64,000 nt of DNA from Cellulosimicrobium protaetiae (GTDB taxonomy: Bacteria; Actinomycetota; Actinomycetes; Actinomycetales; Cellulomonadaceae): contig NZ_CP052757.1 of the NCBI RefSeq assembly GCF_009708005.2, positions 4,278,001 through 4,342,000 of the forward strand, written 5' to 3'. The notes beneath the pieces were generated by a model that worked only from the letters and a program-made list of their open reading frames with translations, did not search any database and had not been told where the DNA came from. The translations under genes were made by a program, and so were the position numbers. Shown here in pieces: positions 16,501 to 25,252 of this stretch (the first letter of the stretch is position 1; every line of letters begins with the position of its first letter).

Positions 16501-16605
16501 GACCAGGGTTCCACCTCACGCAACCAGGGTTCCACCTCACGCAACCAGGGTTCCACCTCACGCAACCAGGGTTCTACCTCGGCCGACCAGGGTTCTACCT
16601 CGGGA
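16501..16605. repeat. Five-unit 21-bp tandem repeat
   Basis: Units of exactly 21 bases begin at 16501, 16522, 16543, 16564 and 16585. The second and third are identical and the first differs from them at one base; the last two share a C-to-T change and a different end. The core is CCAGGGTTCCACCTC. On the minus strand, in the frame of the downstream ASCH-like gene, each unit reads as the heptapeptide LREVEPW or SAEVEPW without a stop. It lies between two minus-strand genes, so it is either spacer DNA or an N-terminal repeat of the ASCH-like protein. Confidence 0.9.
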
Positions 16606-16634
16606 GGCCGGAACCAGGTCGGGACAGGGCCGGG

Positions 16635-18254
16635 TCAGGCCAGCTCGGGGCGGCGCGCGACCGTGAGGACGTGGGTGTCGGGCCAGTCGACGGGCTCGCC
16701 GGTCGTGGCGTCGTGCAGCGCCGCGACGGGCGCGAGGGCGTGCTCCACGACCCATTCGTTGCGCCACGCACCGCTGCCGGGCTCGAGCTCGAAGCCGGCG
16801 TCCGCGAGCAGGTCGGCCCAGCGTGGACCGCTGAGGTCGCAGAACCGCTCGTGGCACTCGGACAGCCAGTTGTCGACGTAGTCCTTGCGCGTGAGGAACT
16901 CCATCGCCTCGCGCAGAGTGAGCCGCCACGACCCGGGGCCGAGCTGCTCGGGCGCGAACGCGGCGCCGGACAGGCGCGGGAAGTCGTGCGCGAACTGGAC
17001 CAGGCGCGCGTCGGTGGACAACGCCCCGACCCACGCGGCGACGTCCGCGCGCGCGAGGTCGTCCAGGTCCCCCCGCGCCCCGCCGGGCCCGTTCCCGGTC
17101 GCGGCGTCGCCGTCGTCGGTCCGCAGCGTGAGCACGACGACGCGGTCCGGCTCGGCGGGACCGCACACGTCGGAGTTGATCCACACGCCCCCGGGTCGCG
17201 TGTGGGCGTGGACGCGGCGCGCGAACGTCTCGACGTCGCGCACGCCGTCGCCGTACGACGAGATCTCGTGCGTGAGCGCGATCGTCAGGGTGGTGTCGAC
17301 GCTCGCGTCGGGCATCACGGACCGGTCGAGGATGTTGGCCTGCACGAACCACACGTGGGAGTTCGCGAACGCCCCCTGCGCTTTTTTGTGCTCCGCCTCG
17401 GCGACGAGGTGCCGCGCGACGTCGACCCCGAACAGGTCGGACTCGTGCAGGCGCGGCTCGCGCGCGACGTGCTCGAGGAGGCCGCCGGTCGCGCACCCGA
17501 TGTCGACGATCCGCCCCGGGCGCACGTGCTGCGCCACCTGCGCCCACTTGCGCGCCGAGGCGTCCTCGAACGCGGCGGCGTACGTGCGGTAGTCGCGCGT
17601 CGAGGTGAGGTCGCCGTCGCCCGAGACGACGGGGTCGGCGAAGATGCGCCGCACGTCGTCGACGAACCGGTAGCGCGCGAAGAACTCCGGCACGGCAGGG
17701 TGCGCGACGTCCCGCCAGCGGTCGTCGCCCGCCGCGATCTGCTCGACGACGTCCCACGGTCGGGCGGGTGCCTCGCCTCCGGGCTCGGTGGCGTCGAGCT
17801 CGACGCCCGCGACCCGGTAACCGAGGGCGCGGTACGCGTCGACGAGCGCGGGGGTCGAGCACGCGACCACGGTGTCGGCGGGGTCGGGCGCGACGCCCGT
17901 CGCCGTCGCGACGCTCGTCACGACGAGCCGCGCGAACCGGTCGTCGGGCGCGACGTCTGGCACGGGCACGACGACGGACGCGAGCCCCTCGCGGGTCGTC
18001 ACGTTCTCGATCAGCGCCTCGCGGCGGTGGCCGGGCAGCGGGTTGCGCCGCGTGCCCGCGTGGTTCGCGGAGGTGACGACCCAGACGACCTCGACGTCGG
18101 GCGCGCACCGCACGCGGCGCCCGTCGAGGTCGCGCACGAGCCCGGCGCGCAGCGCACGCAGGTAGTCGACCTGGTAGCGCGTGACGACGTGGTGACGGCC
18201 CGGGAAGAGGACGCGGCGGACGGTCTCACCGTCGGACGAAGTGTGCACCCGCAC
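16635..18254 (-). CDS. Fusion of nucleotidyltransferase-like and SAM-methyltransferase domains
   Basis: A protein of about 539 residues in two parts. Residues 12-150 look like a cytidylyltransferase/NMN-adenylyltransferase fold: VLFPGRHHVVTRYQ sits where such enzymes carry the HxxH-type nucleotide loop, and later there are VVWVVTSANHAGTRRNPLPGHR and a segment around TVVACSTP. Residues 230-400 are a class I methyltransferase with motif I IVDIGCATGG (near 248-256) and LFGVDVA. The C-terminal part may hold the acceptor. The start is uncertain: GTG 18254, GTG 18248 or TTG 18284, none with a good ribosome site. The substrate is unknown. The 3' end lies next to the 21-bp tandem repeat. Confidence 0.7.
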   Translation of the reverse strand: MRVHTSSDGETVRRVLFPGRHHVVTRYQVDYLRALRAGLVRDLDGRRVRCAPDVEVVWVVTSANHAGTRRNPLPGHRREALIENVTTREGLASVVVPVPDVAPDDRFARLVVTSVATATGVAPDPADTVVACSTPALVDAYRALGYRVAGVELDATEPGGEAPARPWDVVEQIAAGDDRWRDVAHPAVPEFFARYRFVDDVRRIFADPVVSGDGDLTSTRDYRTYAAAFEDASARKWAQVAQHVRPGRIVDIGCATGGLLEHVAREPRLHESDLFGVDVARHLVAEAEHKKAQGAFANSHVWFVQANILDRSVMPDASVDTTLTIALTHEISSYGDGVRDVETFARRVHAHTRPGGVWINSDVCGPAEPDRVVVLTLRTDDGDAATGNGPGGARGDLDDLARADVAAWVGALSTDARLVQFAHDFPRLSGAAFAPEQLGPGSWRLTLREAMEFLTRKDYVDNWLSECHERFCDLSGPRWADLLADAGFELEPGSGAWRNEWVVEHALAPVAALHDATTGEPVDWPDTHVLTVARRPELA

Positions 18255-18472
18255 ACGGTGCGGGGCGGCGCCGCCCCGGCGCAACCCGTCTCGGCCCGCG
18301 GTCAGGCGCGTCCGGGCGTCCGGCGCTTCCGGGGCGTGTTCGCTCTCCGTGAAGGGCGCGAAGGAGAAACCGCTGATCTCCGCGGTGCGCGACCCCGGGA
18401 CCGGCCTCGGGAGCCAGGTCCGGGCGCGTCCCCGCGAGCGCCGTCCGGGGGACGTATGGGACCGTGTTCGCG

Positions 18473-18655
18473 ATGTTCTGGATCGTGGCAGGGGCTGTGC
18501 TCGTCGTGTCCGGCCTCGCGATCGCCGCGACGGCCGCCCGAGGCGCGCGCCGGGTCGGGTCGACGGGTGCGAACGGGCTGGCGATCGCGGTCGGCGGAGG
18601 CCTCGTCGTCTGGGGTGCCATCGCGCTCACCGCCGGGCTGCTCACCCAGGACTGA
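18473..18655 (+). CDS. Small two-helix membrane protein
   Basis: A 60-residue protein with two hydrophobic helices (FWIVAGAVLVVSGLAIAATA and LAIAVGGGLVVWGAIALTAG) joined by a short basic loop ARGARRVG. Start ATG 18473 or GTG 18464; a GGGGGAC-like site precedes both. No family is recognised. It stands alone, divergent from the methyltransferase fusion and about 236 bases before the dehydrogenase. Confidence 0.55.
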   Translation: MFWIVAGAVLVVSGLAIAATAARGARRVGSTGANGLAIAVGGGLVVWGAIALTAGLLTQD

Positions 18656-18891
18656 GCGGACCGTCGTCGAGCAGGACGCGCCCGACGTCCTCGGTGCGCT
18701 CCCCAGCGACCTCCCGGCGGCGACGGCCGACGACCGGCCCGCGCCCTGAGGACCTTCGGCGCGTCCCGGCTCGGCCGGCCCGGCCTAGCGTGGACGCACG
18801 GCCGGTCGCCCTGGACTCGCCGACGACTCCCGGGACGCCCGACCGTCGCGCACCGACCGGTGCGCGCGGCCCGACGGACGAGGTGAGCACG

Positions 18892-19950
18892 ATGAAGGCG
18901 GCGCGGTACCACGGCAAGGAAGACCTCCGGATCGAGGACGTCCCGGAGCCCGAGACCCGGCCGGGGACGGTGAAGATCCGGCCGGCGTGGACGGGGATCT
19001 GCGGGTCCGACCTGCACCTGTACCTCGAAGGCCCGTTCCCTCCCGCGCCGTCCGAGACCCAGCCGCACCCGATGTCGGGCGAGACGCTGCCCGTCGTGTT
19101 CGGGCACGAGTTCTCCGGGGTCGTCGAGGAGCTCGGTGAGGGCGTCGAGGGACTCGCGGTCGGGGACGCGGTCGTCGTGGAGCCGTTCATGGTGTGCGGC
19201 GAGTGCCCGCCGTGCCGCGACGGCCTCTACAACGCGTGCGTGAAGATGGGGTTCATCGGCATCTCCGGGAGCGGCGGCGGGCTGTCCGAGCACATCGTCG
19301 TCGAGCGCCGGTGGGTGCACCCCGTCGGCGACGTCCCGCTGGACCAGGCGGCGCTCATCGAGCCGCTCGCGGTCGCGTACCACGGGGTCCGGCTGTCCGG
19401 GGCGCAGGCGGGCGACACGGTCCTCGTCGGTGGCGCGGGACCGATCGGCCTCCTCACGTGCGCCGTGCTGCACGCGATCGGGGCGCGCGCTGTCGTCACC
19501 GAGGTGAGCGGGGCGCGCAAGGCCAAGGCGCTGGAGACGGGCGTGGCCGACGTCGTGCTCGACCCGCGCGAGGTCGACGTCGCCGCACGCCTCTTCGAGC
19601 TCACGGACGGTCGCGGCGCGGACGTCGCCATCGAGTGCTCGGGCGCGCAGCCGGTGCTGGACACGCTGACGCACGCGCTCAAGGCGGGCGGGACGCTGCA
19701 GATCGTCGCGCTGTTCTCCGCGCCCCCGACTCTCGACGTCATGACGGTGCTCCTGCGGGAGCTCACCATCAAGGGCGCCATCGGGTACGCGGACGACCAC
19801 CCGGCCGTGATCCGGCTCGTGCAGGAGGGCAAGATCGACCTCGCCCCGTTCGTCACGAGCCGCATCGCCGTCGAGGACGTCGTGGAGAAGGGGTACCGCG
19901 AGCTCATCGACCACAAGGACGACCACGTGAAGATCGTCGTGTCGGTGTGA
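18892..19950 (+). CDS. (R,R)-2,3-butanediol dehydrogenase-type zinc alcohol dehydrogenase
   Basis: A 352-residue medium-chain zinc dehydrogenase. The catalytic zinc ligands are Cys37 (TGICGSDLH) and the His in FGHEFSG; the structural zinc site is the four-cysteine loop CGECPPCRDGLYNAC. NAD binding is shown by VLVGGAGPIGLLTC. The closest subgroup by these blocks and by the loop around Cys37 is 2,3-butanediol/acetoin dehydrogenase, though a related secondary alcohol cannot be excluded. ATG 18892 is preceded by GAGGTGAG. It is monocistronic, ending in a 15-bp hairpin. Confidence 0.87.
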   Translation: MKAARYHGKEDLRIEDVPEPETRPGTVKIRPAWTGICGSDLHLYLEGPFPPAPSETQPHPMSGETLPVVFGHEFSGVVEELGEGVEGLAVGDAVVVEPFMVCGECPPCRDGLYNACVKMGFIGISGSGGGLSEHIVVERRWVHPVGDVPLDQAALIEPLAVAYHGVRLSGAQAGDTVLVGGAGPIGLLTCAVLHAIGARAVVTEVSGARKAKALETGVADVVLDPREVDVAARLFELTDGRGADVAIECSGAQPVLDTLTHALKAGGTLQIVALFSAPPTLDVMTVLLRELTIKGAIGYADDHPAVIRLVQEGKIDLAPFVTSRIAVEDVVEKGYRELIDHKDDHVKIVVSV

Positions 19951-19954
19951 GACG

Positions 19955-19993
19955 GCGGCCCGCGGCCCCACCGTCCCCGGGGCCGCGGGCCGC
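19955..19993 (+). terminator. Terminator of the butanediol dehydrogenase gene
   Basis: Perfect 15-base arms, GCGGCCCGCGGCCCC at 19955-19969 and its complement at 19979-19993, with a nine-base loop, four bases after the stop codon. Confidence 0.8.
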
Positions 19994-20086
19994 GCTCGAC
20001 TCGTGCTCGTCGACGTGCCGCGCTCGACCTGCGGCGCGCCGCCCGGCGTGCCACGGTGGAGGTTCACGAGCCCCGGGAGGTTCGGC

Positions 20087-20644
20087 ATGGACGTCCTCGC
20101 CGCCCACGGCGACGCGATCGGCGCGTTCGACGCGCTCGTCCGCCCGCTCCGCGACGACCAGTGGGCGCTGCCCACCCCGGACGCCGACTGGACGGTGCGC
20201 GACCTCGTCAACCACCTCACGGCCGAGCAGCTGTGGGCGCCCGAGCTGCTCGCCGGGCGCTGGATCGAGGACGTCGGCACCGTCTTCGAGGGCGACGTGC
20301 TCGGCGACGACCCGGTGGACCGGTGGGTCGACGCGTCCGTCCAGGCCCGCGAGGCGTTCCTCGCGCCCGACGCCCTCGACCGCCGGGTGCACCTCTCGTA
20401 CGGCGACGAGTCGGGCGCGGAGTACTGCGCCCAGATGACGTTCGACCTCGTGGTGCACGCGTGGGACCTGGCCCGCGCCGTCGGGGCGGACGAGGAGGGC
20501 GAGCCCGCCCTGATCGCGTGGGCGCTGCACTACGCGGAGTCGCGCTCGACGTTCCTCGAGCCCGGCCCGCTGTTCCGCAGCCCGCTCGACGACGGCGCCG
20601 ACGACCTCACCAACCTCCTCGCGCTCACGGGCCGCCGCCGCTGA
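20087..20644 (+). CDS. TIGR03086-type mycothiol-linked / DinB-like protein
   Basis: A 185-residue protein of the actinobacterial TIGR03086 / maleylpyruvate-isomerase-N superfamily, related to DinB. The signature blocks are WTVRDLVNHLTAEQLWAPELL at residues 38-58 and MTFDLVVHAWDLARAVG near 120-136; the two histidines are the presumed metal ligands. Members are thought to use mycothiol, but this one has no assigned reaction. ATG 20087 follows GGGAGG by six bases. Confidence 0.82.
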   Translation: MDVLAAHGDAIGAFDALVRPLRDDQWALPTPDADWTVRDLVNHLTAEQLWAPELLAGRWIEDVGTVFEGDVLGDDPVDRWVDASVQAREAFLAPDALDRRVHLSYGDESGAEYCAQMTFDLVVHAWDLARAVGADEEGEPALIAWALHYAESRSTFLEPGPLFRSPLDDGADDLTNLLALTGRRR

Positions 20645-20735
20645 CGTCCCGTCGCCGGCTGAACGTTGGTGGAACGTCCCGCAAGGCGACGCGCCCGGCA
20701 GGACGGCTGCGCGGTTCGCGCGCGAGACTGGCCCC

Positions 20736-21581
20736 ATGTCGCCCAGCGCTGCCGGCCGCCCCTCGGAGCGGCGCACGACGCACCCGTCCCCCCTGCTCCG
20801 GCCCGCCGCCGACGACGGGGGCCGCCCGCTCGTCGTCGGGCACCGCGGCAACTCGTCCGTGGCGCCGCAGAACACGCTCGCCGCGTTCGAGGCCGCGTGG
20901 CGCGCGGGTGCGGACGCGATCGAGCTCGACGTCCGGCTCACGGCCGACCGGCAGGTCGTCGTGCTGCACGACGATGTCGTGGACGAGACGACGGACGGGT
21001 CGGGCCGTGTGGACGGGCTCACGCTGGCCGAGGTCCGGGCGCTGGACGCCGGGTCCTGGTTCTCGCGCGCGTTCGCGGGCCAGCGCGTCCCGACGTTCGC
21101 CGAGGTGGCCCGGTTCGCCTCCGACCGGCCCGGCCTCGGGCTGCTCGTCGAGCTCAAAGGCGTGTGGACCGTCGAGGACGCTGTGCTCGTGACCAAGCAG
21201 GTCGACGACGCCGGGCTCGCGGACCGCGTGCTCGTCCAGTCGTTCTGGCCGCCCACGGTCGCCGCGCTGCGCGACGCCGCGGGGCACCTCGACCGCGCGC
21301 TGCTGCTCGCGCTGCACCCGGACAGCCTCGCCGAGCTCGTCGGCGTGTGCGCGGACCTGGGCGTCGTGGCCTGCAACCCGGAGGTCGCGCTGCTCGCGCA
21401 CGAGCCGGGCCTGGTCGAGACGCTGCACGACGCGGGGCTGCGCGTGCACGTCTGGACCGCGAACACGTCGGACGAGTGGGACGACCTCCTCGTGCGGCGC
21501 GTCGACGGCATCATGACCGACCGCCCCGACCACCTCGCCGGCTGGCTCGACGCCCGGTTCGACGGCCGGTTCGACGGGTGA
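20736..21581 (+). CDS. Glycerophosphodiester phosphodiesterase
   Basis: A 281-residue GDPD that hydrolyses glycerophosphodiesters to glycerol-3-phosphate and an alcohol. The family signatures are VVGHRGNSSVAPQNTLAAF (catalytic His36, Arg37), IELDVRLT (metal-binding Glu and Asp) and VVLHDDVVDETTDG (second catalytic His). The C-terminal HVWTANTSDEWDDLLVRRVDGIMTDRP is also characteristic. There is no signal peptide, so it acts in the cytoplasm. It heads a same-strand group with a PfkB kinase (30 bases later) and SurE. Confidence 0.93.
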   Translation: MSPSAAGRPSERRTTHPSPLLRPAADDGGRPLVVGHRGNSSVAPQNTLAAFEAAWRAGADAIELDVRLTADRQVVVLHDDVVDETTDGSGRVDGLTLAEVRALDAGSWFSRAFAGQRVPTFAEVARFASDRPGLGLLVELKGVWTVEDAVLVTKQVDDAGLADRVLVQSFWPPTVAALRDAAGHLDRALLLALHPDSLAELVGVCADLGVVACNPEVALLAHEPGLVETLHDAGLRVHVWTANTSDEWDDLLVRRVDGIMTDRPDHLAGWLDARFDGRFDG

Positions 21582-21610
21582 GTCGACCGCCGCGCCCCTA
21601 GCGTGGACGG

Positions 21611-22606
21611 ATGAGCGCCACCCCGACGCCCGCGCCCGGTCCGCTCCCCGCCCCATCCGACACACCCAGCCCCGCCCGCACCCCGGCCGTGTGCGTGCTC
21701 GCCCTGACGCCGCTGCTGACCGTCGAGATCGAGCCCGCCGGGCCGTACGAGACGTCGCCCGAGGTGCACGTCCACCCCGGCGGCCAGGGCCTCTGGCTCG
21801 CCCGCATGGCGTACTCGCTCGGCGCGCAGGTCGTGGTGTGCGGGCCGTTCGGCGGGGAGACAGGGACGGTCGCGGCGCACCTCGCGCGGGCCGAGAACCT
21901 CGACCTGCGCGCGACGACGACCGGCGGGAACGGCGCGTACGTCCACGACCGCCGCAGCGGGGAACGGGTGGAGGTCGTGACCATGGACCCCTTCCCGCTC
22001 AACCGTCACGAGGTCGACGACCTGTACGGGACGGTGCTCGTGTCCGGGCTCGACGCCGCGGTGACGATCCTCACCGGGTCCGAGACCGCCGTGGGCGTCC
22101 CGGCCTCGTTCTTCGGGCGGCTCGCGCGCGACCTGCACGCGTCGGAGCGCCAGGTCGTCGCGGACCTCTCCGGGGAGCAGGCGCGCGCCGTCGCCGACGC
22201 GCCCGGCGCGGTGCTCAAGATCAGCCACGAGGAGATGGTCGAGGGCGGGTTCGCCGACGACGACACCGAGGCGGCGCTGCTCTCCGCGGCGCGCGGGATG
22301 GTCGACGCCGGGCCGCGCGCCGTCGTCGTCTCGCGCGCGCACGACCCGTCGCTGCTCGTGACGCGCGAGCACACGTACACCGTGCGCACGCCGCGCATCA
22401 CGACCGTCGACCACCGGGGCGCGGGCGACTCCATGACGGCGGGCATCGCCGTCGGGCTCGGTCGCGGCCTCGACCTGCCCGGCGCGGTGCGCCTCGGCGC
22501 CGCGGCGGGCGCGCTCAACGTCACGCGCCGCGGCCTCGGGACCGGGCGCCGCGACCAGATCGAACGCCTCGCGCGCCGCATCACGGTGCGCGAGGCGCGC
22601 ACCTGA
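21611..22606 (+). CDS. PfkB-family sugar kinase (1-phosphofructokinase-like)
   Basis: A 331-residue ribokinase/PfkB-fold kinase. The N-terminal HPGGQGLWLARMAYSLG stands for the PfkB signature 1, and DHRGAGDSMTAGIAVGLGRG holds the catalytic base Asp273 and the anion hole of signature 2. The first 25 residues are proline-rich and atypical. Sequence blocks are nearer to the phosphofructokinase/tagatose kinase branch than to ribokinase, but the N-terminal GG has GQGLW instead of the usual GKGAN, so substrate binding may differ. It lies between GDPD and surE, which suggests a role in salvage of phosphorylated compounds. Confidence 0.8.
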   Translation: MSATPTPAPGPLPAPSDTPSPARTPAVCVLALTPLLTVEIEPAGPYETSPEVHVHPGGQGLWLARMAYSLGAQVVVCGPFGGETGTVAAHLARAENLDLRATTTGGNGAYVHDRRSGERVEVVTMDPFPLNRHEVDDLYGTVLVSGLDAAVTILTGSETAVGVPASFFGRLARDLHASERQVVADLSGEQARAVADAPGAVLKISHEEMVEGGFADDDTEAALLSAARGMVDAGPRAVVVSRAHDPSLLVTREHTYTVRTPRITTVDHRGAGDSMTAGIAVGLGRGLDLPGAVRLGAAAGALNVTRRGLGTGRRDQIERLARRITVREART

Positions 22607-22675
22607 ACCTGACCGCTGGCCGAACCCCGAACCCCGACCCTCGACCCCGACACCCGACGACAGAGGAGAACCACC

Positions 22676-23443
22676 GTGCGCGCGCTCGTGACCAACGACG
22701 ACGGGATCGACTCCCCCGGACTGGCCGTGCTCGCCGGGGCGGCGCTCGACGCCGGCTACGAGGTCGTCGTCGCCGCGCCCGCCCGCGAGTCGTCGGGCGC
22801 GAGCGCGTCCCTGCTCGGCGCCGAGCGCGACGGGCGGCTCGCCGTCGAGCCCCGGCGTGCGCCGGGCCTGCCCGACGACGTGACCTCCTACGCCGTCCGC
22901 GCGGCCCCCGCGCTCATCGCCTTCGTCGCCGCGTACGGCGGGTTCGGCCCCCGGCCGGACCTGCTGCTCTCGGGGGCGAACAAGGGCGCCAACACCGGCA
23001 ACGCGATCCTGCACTCGGGGACCGTCGGCGCGGCGCTGTCGGCGATGACGCACGGGATCCGCTCGCTCGCGGTCTCGGTCGACGCGGCGGAGCCGCGGCA
23101 CTGGGACACCGCGCGTCTCGTGACCGACCACGTGCTCGCGTGGATGGACGGCGCCGCCTCGGACGGCGTCCCGCTCGACCGCCGCACGCTCAACGTCAAC
23201 GTCCCCGACGTCCCGCCCGACCGCCTGCGGGGGCTGCGGCAGGCGCCGCTCGCGACGTTCGGGCTCGTGCAGGCGAACATCCACGAGGACGGCGACCGGC
23301 ACCTCGTGCTCCAGTACTCCGGCACGGAGCGGCACTCCGAGCCGGACTCCGACACCGGCCTGCTCACGCGCGGCTGGGCCACCGCGACGCTCCTCGTCGC
23401 GCCCTACGCCGACGCGACGGTCGAGGTCCCGGGACTCGGCTGA
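22676..23443 (+). CDS. surE: 5'/3'-nucleotidase SurE
   Basis: A 255-residue SurE phosphatase, which removes phosphate from nucleoside monophosphates. It begins with the metal motif VTNDDGIDSPG (Asp8, Asp9) and has the family blocks APARESSGASASL and LLLSGANKGANTGNAILHSGTVGAA. GTG 22676 follows AGAGGAGAA by six bases. It is the last of a three-gene same-strand run (GDPD, PfkB, SurE). The central Ser-Gly motif and the metal-binding residues all look intact. Confidence 0.93.
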   Translation: MRALVTNDDGIDSPGLAVLAGAALDAGYEVVVAAPARESSGASASLLGAERDGRLAVEPRRAPGLPDDVTSYAVRAAPALIAFVAAYGGFGPRPDLLLSGANKGANTGNAILHSGTVGAALSAMTHGIRSLAVSVDAAEPRHWDTARLVTDHVLAWMDGAASDGVPLDRRTLNVNVPDVPPDRLRGLRQAPLATFGLVQANIHEDGDRHLVLQYSGTERHSEPDSDTGLLTRGWATATLLVAPYADATVEVPGLG

Positions 23444-23501
23444 CAGCGGCTCCCCCTCGGCCGAGGCCCCGGTCCACGACGGGGCACGGCGCTCCCGGCC
23501 G

Positions 23502-25223
23502 TCAGCCGCGTGGTCGGCCGTCGCCCTGGTCGCCGTCGCCCTGGACGCCGTCGCCGTGGTCGCCGTCCCCGTGGTCACCGTCCCCGTGGCCGTCGGCCTC
23601 GTGGGCGTCGGCCTGCCGTTCGCCGCCCGAGCCCGACGTGTCCGGCCTCCCCGGCTCGTCGTCGGGCACGACGCCGTGCTCGGCCGTGCGCTCCCGCTCC
23701 TCGATGACGTCCTGACCGGGCCCGGCGAAAGCCCGCGAGCGCTCCTCGCCCTCGGGCGTGCCGCTGAAGAAGGCGGACTCGGCAGCCTCGGGCGTGACGT
23801 CGTCGTGCGCGTCGTGCCCGACGACGGGCAGCGGGCGGGTGCCGCCTGGCACCTCGGCGTCGGCGGTGCTCCCGTCGCCTACGTCGCCGGGACGGCCCAG
23901 GCCGCCGGCCGGGCCCGGGACGACGCCCACGAGCCGCGTCGGGTCCTCGCTCGGCGCGGCGCCCGCGCCCCGACCCGCGCGTCGGATCGTCCCGAGGACG
24001 ACGGGCGCGTCGGCGCGGCGCGACCCGCGCTCGGCGGGGAGCCGGGGCGGTCGCGCGGGGGCGACGGGCGCGCCGTCCTCCGCGGTGTCGCGATCGAGCC
24101 TCCCGGGCGCCTCTGCGCCGTCCGGCCCGAGAGCACCCGGCCCCTCCCGCTCGTCGGGTCCGCCGACCTCGAGGGCGTCGACCGCCCGCTCGAGGCGCGT
24201 CCGGGGCAGGCCCTGCGGGGCCGCGCGCTGCAGCCAGTCGACCAGGCCCTCGCGCACGAAGCACCGCAGGTCGAACAGCGTCGGCGCGTCGTGCGCGCTC
24301 ACGAGCGCGCGCACGCGCACGAGCCCCCCGACGGCGTCGGTCACCTGGAGGATCCCGACGCGCTCGTCCCACAGGTCGGTGAGCGCCAGGAGCCGCCGCA
24401 GCTCGGCCCGCATCGGGCCCACCGGCACCTCGAAGTCGAGGTCGAGCTCGACCGTCCCCAGCAGGTCGGCCGCACGCCGGGTCCAGTTCTGGAACGGCGT
24501 CGTCGTGAAGTAGGTCGACGGCATGATGAGGCGGCGGTCGTCCCACAGGTGCACCACGACGTACGTCATGGTGATCTCCTCGATCCGGCCCCACTCGCCC
24601 TCGAGCACGACGACGTCGTCCACGCGGATCGCGTCCGTGAACGCGATCTGCATCCCGGCGAACACGTTCGCGAGCGACGTCTGCGCGGCGAGACCGGCGA
24701 CGATCGAGATGAGCCCGGCCGACGCGAGCAGGCTCGCGCCCGCCGCGCGCGCCTCGGGGAAGGTCAGCAGGACCCCGGCGATCGCGCACACGACGATCAC
24801 CGCGACCGTCAGCCGACGCAGGACCGTGATCTGCGTGCGCACCCGGCGCGCGTGCCGGTTGTCCGAGGTGTCCATGCGGTAGCGCTGGAGCGCGGAGTCC
24901 TCCAGCACGAACGCGATCGCGCCCACCCACCACGCCCCGACGACGATCAGGGCGATGAGCAGCAGGTGCTCGACGGCGGGGCGCCACGGCGTCGCGGCGT
25001 CGGTGGTCACCCGGACCGCGATCCACACGGCCACGACCGTGAGGACAGCGCGGTCGGGTCGGCGCAGCCGCCGCGAGAGGTCGCGCGCGAGCTCGCTGCG
25101 CCGACCCACCCGCCGCACGACGGCCGAGATCACCGTCCCCAGGACGAACGCGACGAGCACCCCCGCCGCGACGGCGCCGAGGGTGACGAGGACGTCGGTC
25201 GTGCTCTCGAGCTCTTCCTCCAT
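23502..25223 (-). CDS. MscS-type mechanosensitive channel with acidic repeat tail
   Basis: A 573-residue protein. Four or five hydrophobic segments occupy residues 12-190; the pore-lining helix and beta domain are seen at about 165-260 (ASAGLISIVAGLAAQTSLANVFAGMQIAF, then VVVLEGEWGRIEEITMTYVVVHLWDDRRLIMPSTYF), the MscS signature region. The C-terminal cytoplasmic part runs to about residue 345, followed by a 220-residue disordered Pro/Asp/Glu-rich tail that ends in short repeats of GDGDH/GDGDQ. The channel should relieve hypo-osmotic shock. The repeat tail is not part of the usual family. Confidence 0.88.
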   Translation of the reverse strand: MEEELESTTDVLVTLGAVAAGVLVAFVLGTVISAVVRRVGRRSELARDLSRRLRRPDRAVLTVVAVWIAVRVTTDAATPWRPAVEHLLLIALIVVGAWWVGAIAFVLEDSALQRYRMDTSDNRHARRVRTQITVLRRLTVAVIVVCAIAGVLLTFPEARAAGASLLASAGLISIVAGLAAQTSLANVFAGMQIAFTDAIRVDDVVVLEGEWGRIEEITMTYVVVHLWDDRRLIMPSTYFTTTPFQNWTRRAADLLGTVELDLDFEVPVGPMRAELRRLLALTDLWDERVGILQVTDAVGGLVRVRALVSAHDAPTLFDLRCFVREGLVDWLQRAAPQGLPRTRLERAVDALEVGGPDEREGPGALGPDGAEAPGRLDRDTAEDGAPVAPARPPRLPAERGSRRADAPVVLGTIRRAGRGAGAAPSEDPTRLVGVVPGPAGGLGRPGDVGDGSTADAEVPGGTRPLPVVGHDAHDDVTPEAAESAFFSGTPEGEERSRAFAGPGQDVIEERERTAEHGVVPDDEPGRPDTSGSGGERQADAHEADGHGDGDHGDGDHGDGVQGDGDQGDGRPRG

Positions 25224-25252
25224 CCCCCCAGGCTAGGCAGGGCGCACGGCCG

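Noticed and set aside
19904-23578. A 1224-codon minus-strand open frame
   Set aside because: It lies opposite four recognised genes (TIGR03086, GDPD, PfkB, SurE) and has the same low-complexity composition as other antisense frames.
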